From a virus: DNA of 24,027 bases. Position 1 is the stretch's first letter. Each line of letters starts with the position of its first letter. The translations under genes and the position numbers were made by a program. This document shows positions 1 to 6,109 of this stretch, piece by piece. The stretch lies in IMG/VR virus record IMGVR_UViG_3300037427_000790, positions 1 to 24,027 of that record. One strand, given 5' to 3'. The notes under the pieces are model-generated. The model saw only the letters and a program-made list of their open reading frames with translations, had not been told where the DNA came from and searched no databases.

Positions 1-179
1 CTATTGCTTCAGGTGCTGTTGCTTTCACTCAGGTGACTGGTACGGCTGCTGCTCAAGCAGTTTCTGTAAATAAAGATGATGCAAGACGTTACGTTCGCAT
101 CAAGTACACAATTGGCGGTTCATCAGGCCAATCATTTACATTCTCTGTAAATGGATTCGGTTTGAAAAAGTACGGCTAA
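1..179 (+). CDS. Virion structural protein, C-terminal fragment (possible capsid decoration/cement protein)
   Basis: An open frame enters from the left edge (codons starting at position 3) and ends at TAA 177-179, giving about 58 residues. The fragment reads as a beta-rich end with an Ala/Gly/Thr-rich stretch, then a patch reading RRYVRIKYTIGG, and ends in FTFSVNGFGLKKYG. Alternating hydrophobic strands of this kind are common in small capsid decoration or cement proteins (for example the Bbp16 type), which usually sit between the major capsid gene and the head-tail connector genes. The neighbours fit, because a head-tail joining protein follows. A strong terminator directly after the stop suggests an abundantly made virion protein. 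The family call is an inference from a short fragment; the end of a major capsid protein is the main alternative. Confidence 0.5.
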   Translation, partial: IASGAVAFTQVTGTAAAQAVSVNKDDARRYVRIKYTIGGSSGQSFTFSVNGFGLKKYG

Positions 180-189
180 TTTATTTATG

Positions 190-218
190 GCCCCCTTACG
201 TCTGCGAGGGGGCTTTTT
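190..218 (+). terminator. Rho-independent terminator after the capsid-region gene
   Basis: The arms GCCCCCT (190-196) and AGGGGGC (207-213) form a perfect 7-bp stem, with two further C-G/G-C pairs possible inside the loop (199-200 with 205-206). TTTTT follows at 214-218. It lies 10 bases after the preceding stop and ends 3 bases before the next ATG at 222. It would end or reduce transcription from the capsid region and so set a lower level for the neck genes. Confidence 0.88.
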
Positions 219-221
219 CTT

Positions 222-500
222 ATGGCATTTACTGAAGACATCGATATTTTCTTTGAAGATTTTTCAGATACTGTTGTGTCTGGAGGTTCTAGCGTGAAAG
301 GAATTCTTGAACAGCCTGATGAAATAGTTGCTGATGGAGTTGTCCTCACCACCGATTATCAATTAACTGCAAAAACTTCTGATTTAGGAAGTTTGGAATT
401 TAATGCAAGTCTTACTGTCAATGGTGCTGCTTATACGGTGCGTAGTGTTAGAAAAATAGATGATGGTGTCTTATGCATAGTTTCTCTTACTAAGACTTAA
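222..500 (+). CDS. Head-tail joining protein (lambda gpFII-like)
   Basis: This 92-residue protein has the size and pattern of the lambda FII / head-tail attachment family, which sits at the neck and forms the platform where the finished tail docks. Visible features are an acidic N-terminal helix (EDIDIFFEDF), a GILEQPDE turn, and a C-terminal half of short beta strands ending in VNGAAYTVRSVRKIDDG, the typical 'value of an attribute, then its derivative' layout of this family. It lies directly before a tail terminator gene, as in siphovirus neck modules. The ATG follows the terminator U-tract directly and has no Shine-Dalgarno sequence (upstream bases are pyrimidine-rich). Identification is by pattern and gene order. 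Confidence 0.68.
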   Translation: MAFTEDIDIFFEDFSDTVVSGGSSVKGILEQPDEIVADGVVLTTDYQLTAKTSDLGSLEFNASLTVNGAAYTVRSVRKIDDGVLCIVSLTKT

Positions 501-506
501 ATAAAA

Positions 507-935
507 ATGGCTACTAAACGAGAACAAATTCTTGCTGCTTTAAAAACTCAATTAGCTGGAACAACTGGAGTAGGAACTCGTATTTTTAGAAGTAGGCCAG
601 AAGCGTTTAAAAGAGCAGATACTCCATCAATTGTTATTGAGCCAACAAATGATCAACCAAGTATAAATTCATCTACTTATTTAAAAATTGATTGGACGTT
701 AACTGTTCGAGTTGTCGTTATTGCTAGAGGGAATGTTCCTGATAATGTTGCAGATCCAACGATTGAGAGTCTTCATACCAAAATGGTCAATGATCCTACG
801 ATTGGAGGACTTGCTTTAGATGTAAGACCATCTAGTACAAGCTTTGAATTTCTTGAGGCTGATCAGCCAGCAGGAATAATAATGTGTGAGTATGAAGTTG
901 ATTATCGTTCTTCTTATAACAATTTATCGTCTTAA
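507..935 (+). CDS. Tail terminator / tail completion protein (gpU-like)
   Basis: This 142-residue protein begins with a helix typical of tail terminators (KREQILAALKTQL), followed by a TRIFRSRPEAF segment and beta strands with alternating hydrophobics (KIDWTLTVRVVVIA). It ends in a strand reading CEYEVDYRS. Tail terminators of the lambda gpU / Neck1 type form a hexameric ring that caps the tube at the correct length and joins it to the head. Its position between the joining protein and the tube protein is the usual place for this gene. ATG lies 6 bases after the upstream stop, with only A-rich sequence before it, so translation is probably coupled to the upstream gene. Confidence 0.72.
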   Translation: MATKREQILAALKTQLAGTTGVGTRIFRSRPEAFKRADTPSIVIEPTNDQPSINSSTYLKIDWTLTVRVVVIARGNVPDNVADPTIESLHTKMVNDPTIGGLALDVRPSSTSFEFLEADQPAGIIMCEYEVDYRSSYNNLSS

Positions 936-966
936 AAGTTATGCCTAACAACCCACTTCCTCTACT

Positions 967-1206
967 ATGAACGAAGTAAATCCAAGCGAAGGCGGTAGTT
1001 ATTCGCTTGACCCAGAAACAGGCGAACGCACTTTAATTAAGCGCACTTCTCCCTCTATCCCAAATCAGGTAAAAGAAAATGGCACTTCTGGAAAGGAAAC
1101 GAGTAATTCTTCTGGAACTGGAAAGCAGCTACGGAACAGATCCAACACCAACAGGAGCAGACGCAATACTAGTAAGCGATCTGTCGATAACTCCACAAGC
1201 GAGTGA
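967..1206 (+). CDS. Small conserved-type protein of the tail module, overlapping the tail tube gene
   Basis: The frame gives 79 residues. The first 37 precede the tail tube start and carry GGSYSLDPETGERTLIKR, a signature (GGSY..DP.TGE..L) that I associate with small proteins of unknown role placed just before the major tail protein in many siphovirus tail modules. The remaining 42 residues are read from DNA that also encodes the N-terminus of the tube protein at 1079. They are rich in Asn, Ser, Arg and Thr, as expected for an overprinted frame. The ATG overlaps the stop of a 9-codon mini-ORF (941-970) in an ATGA arrangement. The N-terminal part is probably a real gene. The function is unknown, and whether the overlapping part is present or conserved in other phages is open. 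Confidence 0.5.
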   Translation: MNEVNPSEGGSYSLDPETGERTLIKRTSPSIPNQVKENGTSGKETSNSSGTGKQLRNRSNTNRSRRNTSKRSVDNSTSE

Positions 1207-2014
1207 TGTTGTCTCAAGGGATTTAATACGTCCGTATCTTGGCTCTTCAAGGCAATTATTAGCTAACACAAGGGTTGAATGTGCGTTTAGCGTAGAACTT
1301 GCAGGATCGACAGCAGCAGGCACAGCACCAAGAGTTGGCAAAGCTTTAAGAGCATGTGGATTCAGTGAAACTGTTGCTGCCAATACAAGTGTTACTTATG
1401 CGCCTGTATCTGGATCGTTTGAGTCAGCAACTATTTATTACAACGTAGATGGTGTTTTACATAAGACCACAGGTTGTCGAGGAAGCTGGGCTTTAGAAGC
1501 TTCTGTAGGAGAAATTCCTAAATTGAATTTTTCTTTTCAAGGCATATATGTAGCTCCAGCAGACGTTGCTCTTCCTACGGTTAGTTATGGAAATCAAGCG
1601 ACACCATTAATTTTTAAAAATGGAAATACAACTGGATTCCAATTTTTGTCTTATAACGGTGCTTGTCAGTCTATTGAATTTGACGCTGGTGTAACGACCA
1701 CCTATATGGAATTAATTGGAGGAACAAAAGAAGTACACATTATTGATCGAAATTCTGCTGGTAGCGTCACTATTGAAGCCCCAACGATTGCACAAAAAGA
1801 TTATTTTGCTGCTGCTTTAAGTGATACGTCTTTAGGTAACTTAGCTTTTACTCATGGATCAGACGCTGGCAATATTGTTCAATTTACTTCAAGTAAGATT
1901 GACATAGGAGATGTGTCTTATGGAGAAGAAAATGGCATTGTAATGGCTGAAATTCCTATCACTGCATGTCCATCTACCAGTGGTAACGATGAGTTCTCTT
2001 TGATATATAGGTAA
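1079..2014 (+). CDS. Major tail tube protein
   Basis: This 311-residue protein has the hallmarks of siphovirus tail tube subunits. It has an N-terminal strand followed by SSYGTDPTPTGADAILV, a short segment seen at the start of many tube proteins. Next come beta-rich repeats with Gly/Ser turns, a central SWALEASVGEIPKLNFSFQG region, and a C-terminal domain of strands. Hexamers of the protein stack into the tube around the tape measure. The start is supported by AGGT eight bases upstream (1067-1070) and by an in-frame stop at 1070-1072. A terminator lies immediately after the stop, as expected for the most abundant tail protein. The 128-base overlap with the preceding small frame is unusual. 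Confidence 0.85.
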   Translation: MALLERKRVILLELESSYGTDPTPTGADAILVSDLSITPQASDVVSRDLIRPYLGSSRQLLANTRVECAFSVELAGSTAAGTAPRVGKALRACGFSETVAANTSVTYAPVSGSFESATIYYNVDGVLHKTTGCRGSWALEASVGEIPKLNFSFQGIYVAPADVALPTVSYGNQATPLIFKNGNTTGFQFLSYNGACQSIEFDAGVTTTYMELIGGTKEVHIIDRNSAGSVTIEAPTIAQKDYFAAALSDTSLGNLAFTHGSDAGNIVQFTSSKIDIGDVSYGEENGIVMAEIPITACPSTSGNDEFSLIYR

Positions 2015-2015
2015 A

Positions 2016-2039
2016 AGGGGGCTTACGCCCTCTCTTTTT
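2016..2039 (+). terminator. Rho-independent terminator after the tail tube gene
   Basis: AGGGGGC (2016-2022) pairs with GCCCTCT (2027-2033), giving 7 bp with one G-T wobble and a TTAC tetraloop, followed by CTTTTT (2034-2039). It starts two bases after the tube stop codon. It would keep the tube protein far more abundant than the chaperones and tape measure encoded downstream. Confidence 0.82.
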
Positions 2040-2076
2040 ATGAGTAGAGTGGCGAAGTATCTCTATTAATTATCTA

Positions 2077-2409
2077 ATGAGTTTTGTAAGGAAGAAAATT
2101 TCTGCCTATCCTTGGCCTGTTGAAATAAAAAAACCTTCAGAAACAAAACCAGGAGAATTTGAAAGTTCTACTTTTATTATTAAATTTAAAAGATTAAAGA
2201 AGTCAGAACTTACAAAGTTTGAAGCTGAACAAGATTATGGTGCTTTAAAAAAAATTATTGTTGGATGGAGTCAAATTCAAGATGAAGAAGGAAAAGACAT
2301 TCCTTTTACTGAAAAAGAATTAAAAGCTTTTTCCGAAGACGTTGATTTTGTTGCTGGAGTGGTTCAAGCATTTGGTGATTTCTATAAAAATGCAAATGCA
2401 AAAAACTAA
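2077..2409 (+). CDS. Tail assembly chaperone, G-type (unshifted product)
   Basis: This 110-residue protein is charged and Lys/Glu-rich. It has a beta-type N-terminus (KKISAYPWPVEIKKP), a FIIKFKRLKKSEL segment typical of tail chaperones, and a helical C-terminal half (GVVQAFGDFYKNANAKN). In lambda-like tails the G product binds the tape measure and is absent from the finished virion. Its position between the tube and the tape measure matches. It ends at TAA 2407-2409, one codon after a canonical -1 slippery site, so it is the major product of a G/GT frameshift pair. The ATG has no Shine-Dalgarno sequence. It lies 62 bases after the tube stop, downstream of the terminator. Confidence 0.82.
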   Translation: MSFVRKKISAYPWPVEIKKPSETKPGEFESSTFIIKFKRLKKSELTKFEAEQDYGALKKIIVGWSQIQDEEGKDIPFTEKELKAFSEDVDFVAGVVQAFGDFYKNANAKN

Positions 2410-2759
2410 CTGATGCTGCTCTTTATTGGGTTTCGGGTGGCAGCGGATCAAATCAACAGGCAGATGAAGATGCCAAAATATTTGGCATAAAATTACCTGA
2501 GAAACCAGAAGTAGATACAGAAGAAAATGGTCAATGTCTTGTCTGGGAAGAGAATTGGGAAACAGTCTTAATGTTTTTAAGAATGCAAACTCAATGGTCT
2601 ATGTCTTTTGGTGGAGTTGTAGGTCTTAAATATGAGGTGTTGTTAAGTGCAGGAGGCTTATTTGACATATACAATGTAGAGAACAGACGAGAGATGTTTG
2701 AGGATTTAAAAATCATGGAATCTGCTGCTCTCACCGAAATGAATAAGAAGGGTTCTTGA
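2077..2759 (+). CDS. Tail assembly chaperone GT fusion made by -1 ribosomal frameshift
   Basis: Slippage at A AAA AAC (2400-2406) moves ribosomes from the G frame into the -1 frame. That frame is open from 2406 to TGA 2757-2759 and adds 117 residues, giving a product of about 227. The added T part starts LTDAALYWVSGGSG. It contains WEENWETVLMFLRMQTQW followed by a GLKYEVL segment, a pattern I recognise from T-type chaperone domains (DUF1799-like: W.EN...V..F....TQW....G...GL.Y). It ends with MFEDLKIMESAALTEMNKK. In lambda, GT recruits tube subunits through T to the tape measure bound by G. An internal ATG at 2571 would give only a 62-residue fragment that cuts the conserved part, so independent translation is unlikely. 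The tape measure gene starts two bases after the stop. Confidence 0.85.
2400..2406 (+). promoter_or_regulatory. -1 frameshift slippery heptamer A AAA AAC
   Basis: Read in the G frame, codons GCA AAA AAC place the heptamer A AAA AAC in the canonical X XXY YYZ register, allowing both tRNAs to re-pair one base back. The zero-frame stop TAA follows immediately (2407-2409). The -1 frame continues open for 117 codons with a T-type chaperone sequence. This is direct sequence evidence; slippage itself has not been measured. Confidence 0.88.
2415..2444 (+). promoter_or_regulatory. Possible stem-loop stimulating the G/GT frameshift
   Basis: GCTGC (2415-2419) is complementary to GCAGC (2440-2444), with G-T wobble pairs possible on both sides and a loop of about 20 bases. 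The stem begins 8 bases after the slippery heptamer, inside the spacer range typical for -1 stimulatory structures. The stem is short, so it may contribute little or only as part of a pseudoknot. Confidence 0.4.
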
Positions 2760-2760
2760 T

Positions 2761-5181
2761 ATGGCAAAAGTTGTTGAAGTTGTTTCTTTAAAACTTGATT
2801 TACAAGGCTTTGCACAGTTGCAAGGTTTAGGCAATAAATTTAAAAAATTAGAAAATCCAATTAAATTAACTGGGCAAGGTGTAACAAGATTAAAAAATGA
2901 AATTTTAGGTTTAGGAAAAGTAGTTCCTAATACTGTTGGTCATTTAAATAATCAAGCTGATGCTTTAAGAAGAGTTCGTCAAGATGTAGAGATTGGTACA
3001 CAAGAATTTAGAGAACTTACAACAGAAATTAACAGGGTAAATAATGCAATAACTAAAGCTAATGCTTCGATGAATAAAACGAAGTTTGGTCGTAAGGATA
3101 TGTTCCAAGGGTTAGGCACAGTTGCTGGTGCTACTGCGTTTGGTGGCCCTTTACCTGGAATAACTGGATTAATTGGTGGTGGAATAAGTAAACTTGCTGG
3201 CGAAGGATTTGCTGCTGGTACTCTTCCTGGTGTTGCAGCAGGTTTTGCATTAAAGCCTGCTGTTGAGGCAGTAAGTGGTGCAACTACATATGCAGCAGAT
3301 ATAAACAAATCAAAAATTGCTTTAGAAGGAGCAACCAAGATAGAAGGAGATCCAGCAGCTTCTATGGAGGCATATAAAGATGCATTAGCAACTGCTGCAA
3401 GAGTTACTAAAGAGTTCAATGTTCCTCAAGAGATAGCAATTAAAGGTATGACTCGGCTAAGTGCTGCGGTTATTGGTGCTGGAGGAAATGTACATAATGC
3501 TTCTTTGGCGTTTACAAGTGTAATTGCAGCTATTAAAGGTACAGCAGGTAGCTCGGAAGATGCAAAAGCAGCGATAACTGCCCTGGTTCAGATCTATTCA
3601 AAAGGCAAGGTATCAGCCGAAGAACTTTCTGGGCAACTCGGTGAACGCTTCCCTGCAGCCGTGACTAAGTTTGCAAAGGCAAATGATATGGAAGCTGCAA
3701 GTTTGCAGAAGATGTTGAAAGATGGAACGGTAGGTCTAGATATGCTTGAGAAATTTGTAATTTCTCTTGGTAAAGAATATATTCCAATTGCTAAAAAGAT
3801 TGCTCAGTCAAGTGAAGAAGCAGGCGCAAGAGCAAGAGTTGCGTTTAATGAATTACGAATATCTGTTGGTAAACAATTAATCCCTATTGGAGAACAATTC
3901 CAAGAAATTGGTATTCAAATTTTAACAACTATTTTGCCAGCAGTTGTAACTATTGCTCAGGCTATGCTTCCTGTTTTCAAAGCTATAGCTGACACAATTC
4001 AATTTGTAGTTGATAATTTCCATGTACTTGCTTCTGTTTTAGCTGTCGCTGGAGGTGTCGCTGCTGGCGTAGCCATACAAGTTAGTGGTTTAGGGGCTGC
4101 TTTAGCAGGATTGAATTTAGCAATAGTAGTGAAGCAAATAGGAGGACTGATTTTTGCTTTAAAGGCAATGACAATTGCTCAATACAAAGCAAATATTGCT
4201 GCTTTTGCTAATCCTTATGTTGCGTTAGCTGCTGGGCTTACTATTGCTACAATTGCTGCTTATAGGTTCGCTACAGCAAACGATAGATTAAAAGCAAAAT
4301 TATCATCTGGGGATGCAAGCGAAGAAGATGTAAATAAAGTATTTAAGAGAAGATTAGAAATTCAAAGACAAATTACGAAATTGGAAAATAATGATGATAG
4401 ACGAGGCAAAACAACAAGAGCAAATAAAATTGTAAAATTAAAAGAAGAATATGCCGAGTTAACTATTGCAATAGAAGAGTTTAGAAAAGCAGTAGAAGAT
4501 GGAGCTTCTGTAGAAGAGTTAATGAAAAAAGCCATGCAAATGCCTGGTATGGGAGGAGATGGAACAGGTAAATCACCGTTAGCAAAGTTTGCAGATGATT
4601 TAAAAGATTTCAAACCAGCCGTTGAAGACGCTGTGGTAGGTGCATTCGGAAAATTAGAAGATACGATTATGGATTTTGTTCAGACAGGAAAACTTGCCTT
4701 TGGAGATTTAGCTCGTTCAATTATTGCTGATATGGCAAGAATTGCGGTAAGAGCAGCAATTGTTAAACCTTTGATGAACTTTATGTTCCCAGGTCTTTTT
4801 GCAAAAGGAGCAGCATTTGCTGGTAACAATATTGTTCCTTATAGAAAAGGTGGAGTTGTAAATAGTCCAACAATGTTCAAATATGGTGGGTCACAATTAG
4901 GGATCATGGGGGAAGCTGGCCCAGAAGCCATAATGCCTCTCAAGAGAGGAAGAAGTGGGAAACTTGGAGTTGAAATGCATGGTCGTGGTGGAGGTGGAAC
5001 AACCAATGTCAATTACACAGGGCCAACATTGAACTTTAATGGTGATGAGTATGTACCTAAGTCTGCGGTAGGTAGCATTGTTAATGCTGCTGCAAATAAA
5101 GGTGCAAACATGGGTGAAACAGCAACAATGAGATCATTGCAAAATAGTCGTTCAGCTAGAGGGAGGATTGGAATTAGATGA
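2761..5181 (+). CDS. Tail tape measure protein
   Basis: The 806-residue protein sets tail length and lines the tube before injection. The N-terminal 110 residues are helical and coiled-coil-like. At about residues 195-345 there is a tape-measure domain including SKGKVSAEELSGQLGERFP and a KMLKDGTVGLDMLEKF stretch, typical of TIGR02675-like proteins. Residues 423-505 form a long hydrophobic region that could insert into the host membrane at injection. At 629-672 the run TIMDFVQTGKLAFGDLARS, continuing through IIADMARIAVRAA, matches the lambda gpH C-terminal domain. EAGPEAIMPLKRG near 718 is the conserved C-terminal motif, followed by a Gly-rich tail. By the usual 0.15 nm per residue, the tail would be about 120 nm. 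GAAGG-like purines precede the ATG, which follows the chaperone stop by one base. Confidence 0.95.
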   Translation: MAKVVEVVSLKLDLQGFAQLQGLGNKFKKLENPIKLTGQGVTRLKNEILGLGKVVPNTVGHLNNQADALRRVRQDVEIGTQEFRELTTEINRVNNAITKANASMNKTKFGRKDMFQGLGTVAGATAFGGPLPGITGLIGGGISKLAGEGFAAGTLPGVAAGFALKPAVEAVSGATTYAADINKSKIALEGATKIEGDPAASMEAYKDALATAARVTKEFNVPQEIAIKGMTRLSAAVIGAGGNVHNASLAFTSVIAAIKGTAGSSEDAKAAITALVQIYSKGKVSAEELSGQLGERFPAAVTKFAKANDMEAASLQKMLKDGTVGLDMLEKFVISLGKEYIPIAKKIAQSSEEAGARARVAFNELRISVGKQLIPIGEQFQEIGIQILTTILPAVVTIAQAMLPVFKAIADTIQFVVDNFHVLASVLAVAGGVAAGVAIQVSGLGAALAGLNLAIVVKQIGGLIFALKAMTIAQYKANIAAFANPYVALAAGLTIATIAAYRFATANDRLKAKLSSGDASEEDVNKVFKRRLEIQRQITKLENNDDRRGKTTRANKIVKLKEEYAELTIAIEEFRKAVEDGASVEELMKKAMQMPGMGGDGTGKSPLAKFADDLKDFKPAVEDAVVGAFGKLEDTIMDFVQTGKLAFGDLARSIIADMARIAVRAAIVKPLMNFMFPGLFAKGAAFAGNNIVPYRKGGVVNSPTMFKYGGSQLGIMGEAGPEAIMPLKRGRSGKLGVEMHGRGGGGTTNVNYTGPTLNFNGDEYVPKSAVGSIVNAAANKGANMGETATMRSLQNSRSARGRIGIR

Positions 5182-5741
5182 GTATCGTTCCGATAATTAC
5201 GTTCATAGAAATCTATGATCCTAAAAATGTTCCACCTTCAGGTGATATTGCAGGGGCTATTGAGCATCGGTTCCAAAATAGTGAACCAAGTCTTAGTGGT
5301 ATTCAATGGTCTGGCCCAGATCCAGTACATACAACAAATAATAAATTTAGTTTTCTTGCCTTTATTTATCAAGGCGCAACCAGAACAAAGGATGGAAGTA
5401 ATCTTGAGTCTGCCTTGATTTTGGCAAATGAAAGTAATGATAGAGAAGGTATCCCTTCAGTTGGTGCAAATAAATTATCAATGAGTTATGCAGCAGAAGC
5501 TGTCAATAATGGTTGGAGTGTTAGGGTGTCTACCTGTCAGATGACTGATACAACATTTAGTTCAATAAAAACAATATTGGCTACTGATATATGGAAAATA
5601 GTTTCCATGGGTTATGACAATGCATCAATTGAAATCTTATTAACTTCTTCTATAGATGCTGTAGGAGGGAATACTGGACGTTTTTTAACAAGCAGTTTAG
5701 TAGGGCATTTACCTGTTACAGCACAAATTCAAACAAGGTGA
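5178..5741 (+). CDS. Minor tail / tail tip protein in the gpM/gpL position
   Basis: This 187-residue protein starts within the tape measure stop (ATGA overlap) behind GGGAGG at 5161-5166. After a variable N-terminal third it carries ESALILANESNDREG and a beta-rich half ending IEILLTSSIDAVGG then GRFLTSSLVGHLPVTAQI. A closing strand describing a position, then 'R.L....G.LP.TG.I', is common at the end of tail tip proteins in lambda gpL-type positions. No cysteines that could bind an iron-sulphur cluster as in lambda gpL are obvious (a single Cys in the C-terminal half). Together with the next two genes it makes the L-K-J order of a tail tip. The assignment rests mainly on gene order. Confidence 0.55.
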   Translation: MSIVPIITFIEIYDPKNVPPSGDIAGAIEHRFQNSEPSLSGIQWSGPDPVHTTNNKFSFLAFIYQGATRTKDGSNLESALILANESNDREGIPSVGANKLSMSYAAEAVNNGWSVRVSTCQMTDTTFSSIKTILATDIWKIVSMGYDNASIEILLTSSIDAVGGNTGRFLTSSLVGHLPVTAQIQTR

Positions 5742-6109
5742 AGACTGCAATGTTGTTAGGGTTGCCTTATCGATTAGGGGCCAATCCAGATCAACACAAA
5801 GCTGCTGATTGCGTAAGTCTTGCTGGACAAGTTATTAGAAATTATGGAATAGATTTTCCTACTCAAGAACGGCATTGGTACAGGCGATTAAGACAAAAAG
5901 ATTATGAGGTATTTCGTGATGAACTAAAAAAGTGGGGAACACTCACAACAACCGCTAATATTGGAGTTGTAGCTCTCTGCAAAGCAGAAAAAGGTTACGG
6001 ATTAGCAGTTTATTGGAAAGGCGGTTGGCTATCATTCGTAGACAAGACGGTTCGTTGGACTCCCATAGAAGGCTTGGGGGTAATCGAACTTTATTACCCT
6101 TCGAGGTAG
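5738..6109 (+). CDS. NlpC/P60-like tail tip protein (gpK-like), probably inactive
   Basis: This protein of about 120 residues resembles the NlpC/P60 domain of gpK-type tail proteins, which normally cut peptidoglycan peptides or fold as a tip scaffold. The N-terminal LGLPYRLGANP then AADCVSLA places the nucleophile at Cys25. The following GVVALCKAEKGYGLAVYWKG is the strand region where active members have 'HVG/AVY'. Here the histidine position is Gly88/Leu89, and no other His lies nearby, so catalysis is doubtful. Two starts are possible: GTG 5738, overlapping the previous stop, or ATG 5750 with AAGGTG (5734-5739) as a Shine-Dalgarno sequence. I consider the ATG slightly more likely. The C-terminus VIELYYPSR is typical of this gene position. 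Confidence 0.65.
   Translation: MKTAMLLGLPYRLGANPDQHKAADCVSLAGQVIRNYGIDFPTQERHWYRRLRQKDYEVFRDELKKWGTLTTTANIGVVALCKAEKGYGLAVYWKGGWLSFVDKTVRWTPIEGLGVIELYYPSR

Noticed and set aside
2571-2759. Separate 62-codon gene starting at ATG 2571
   Set aside because: The same frame is open back to 2406 and carries the conserved T-type motif across the proposed start, with a canonical slippery site feeding it.
2979-3419. Minus-strand open frame opposite the tape measure gene, and similar shadows at 4362-4613 and 9671-9856
   Set aside because: They lie opposite well-supported genes, have no ribosome binding sites and show no recognisable motif.
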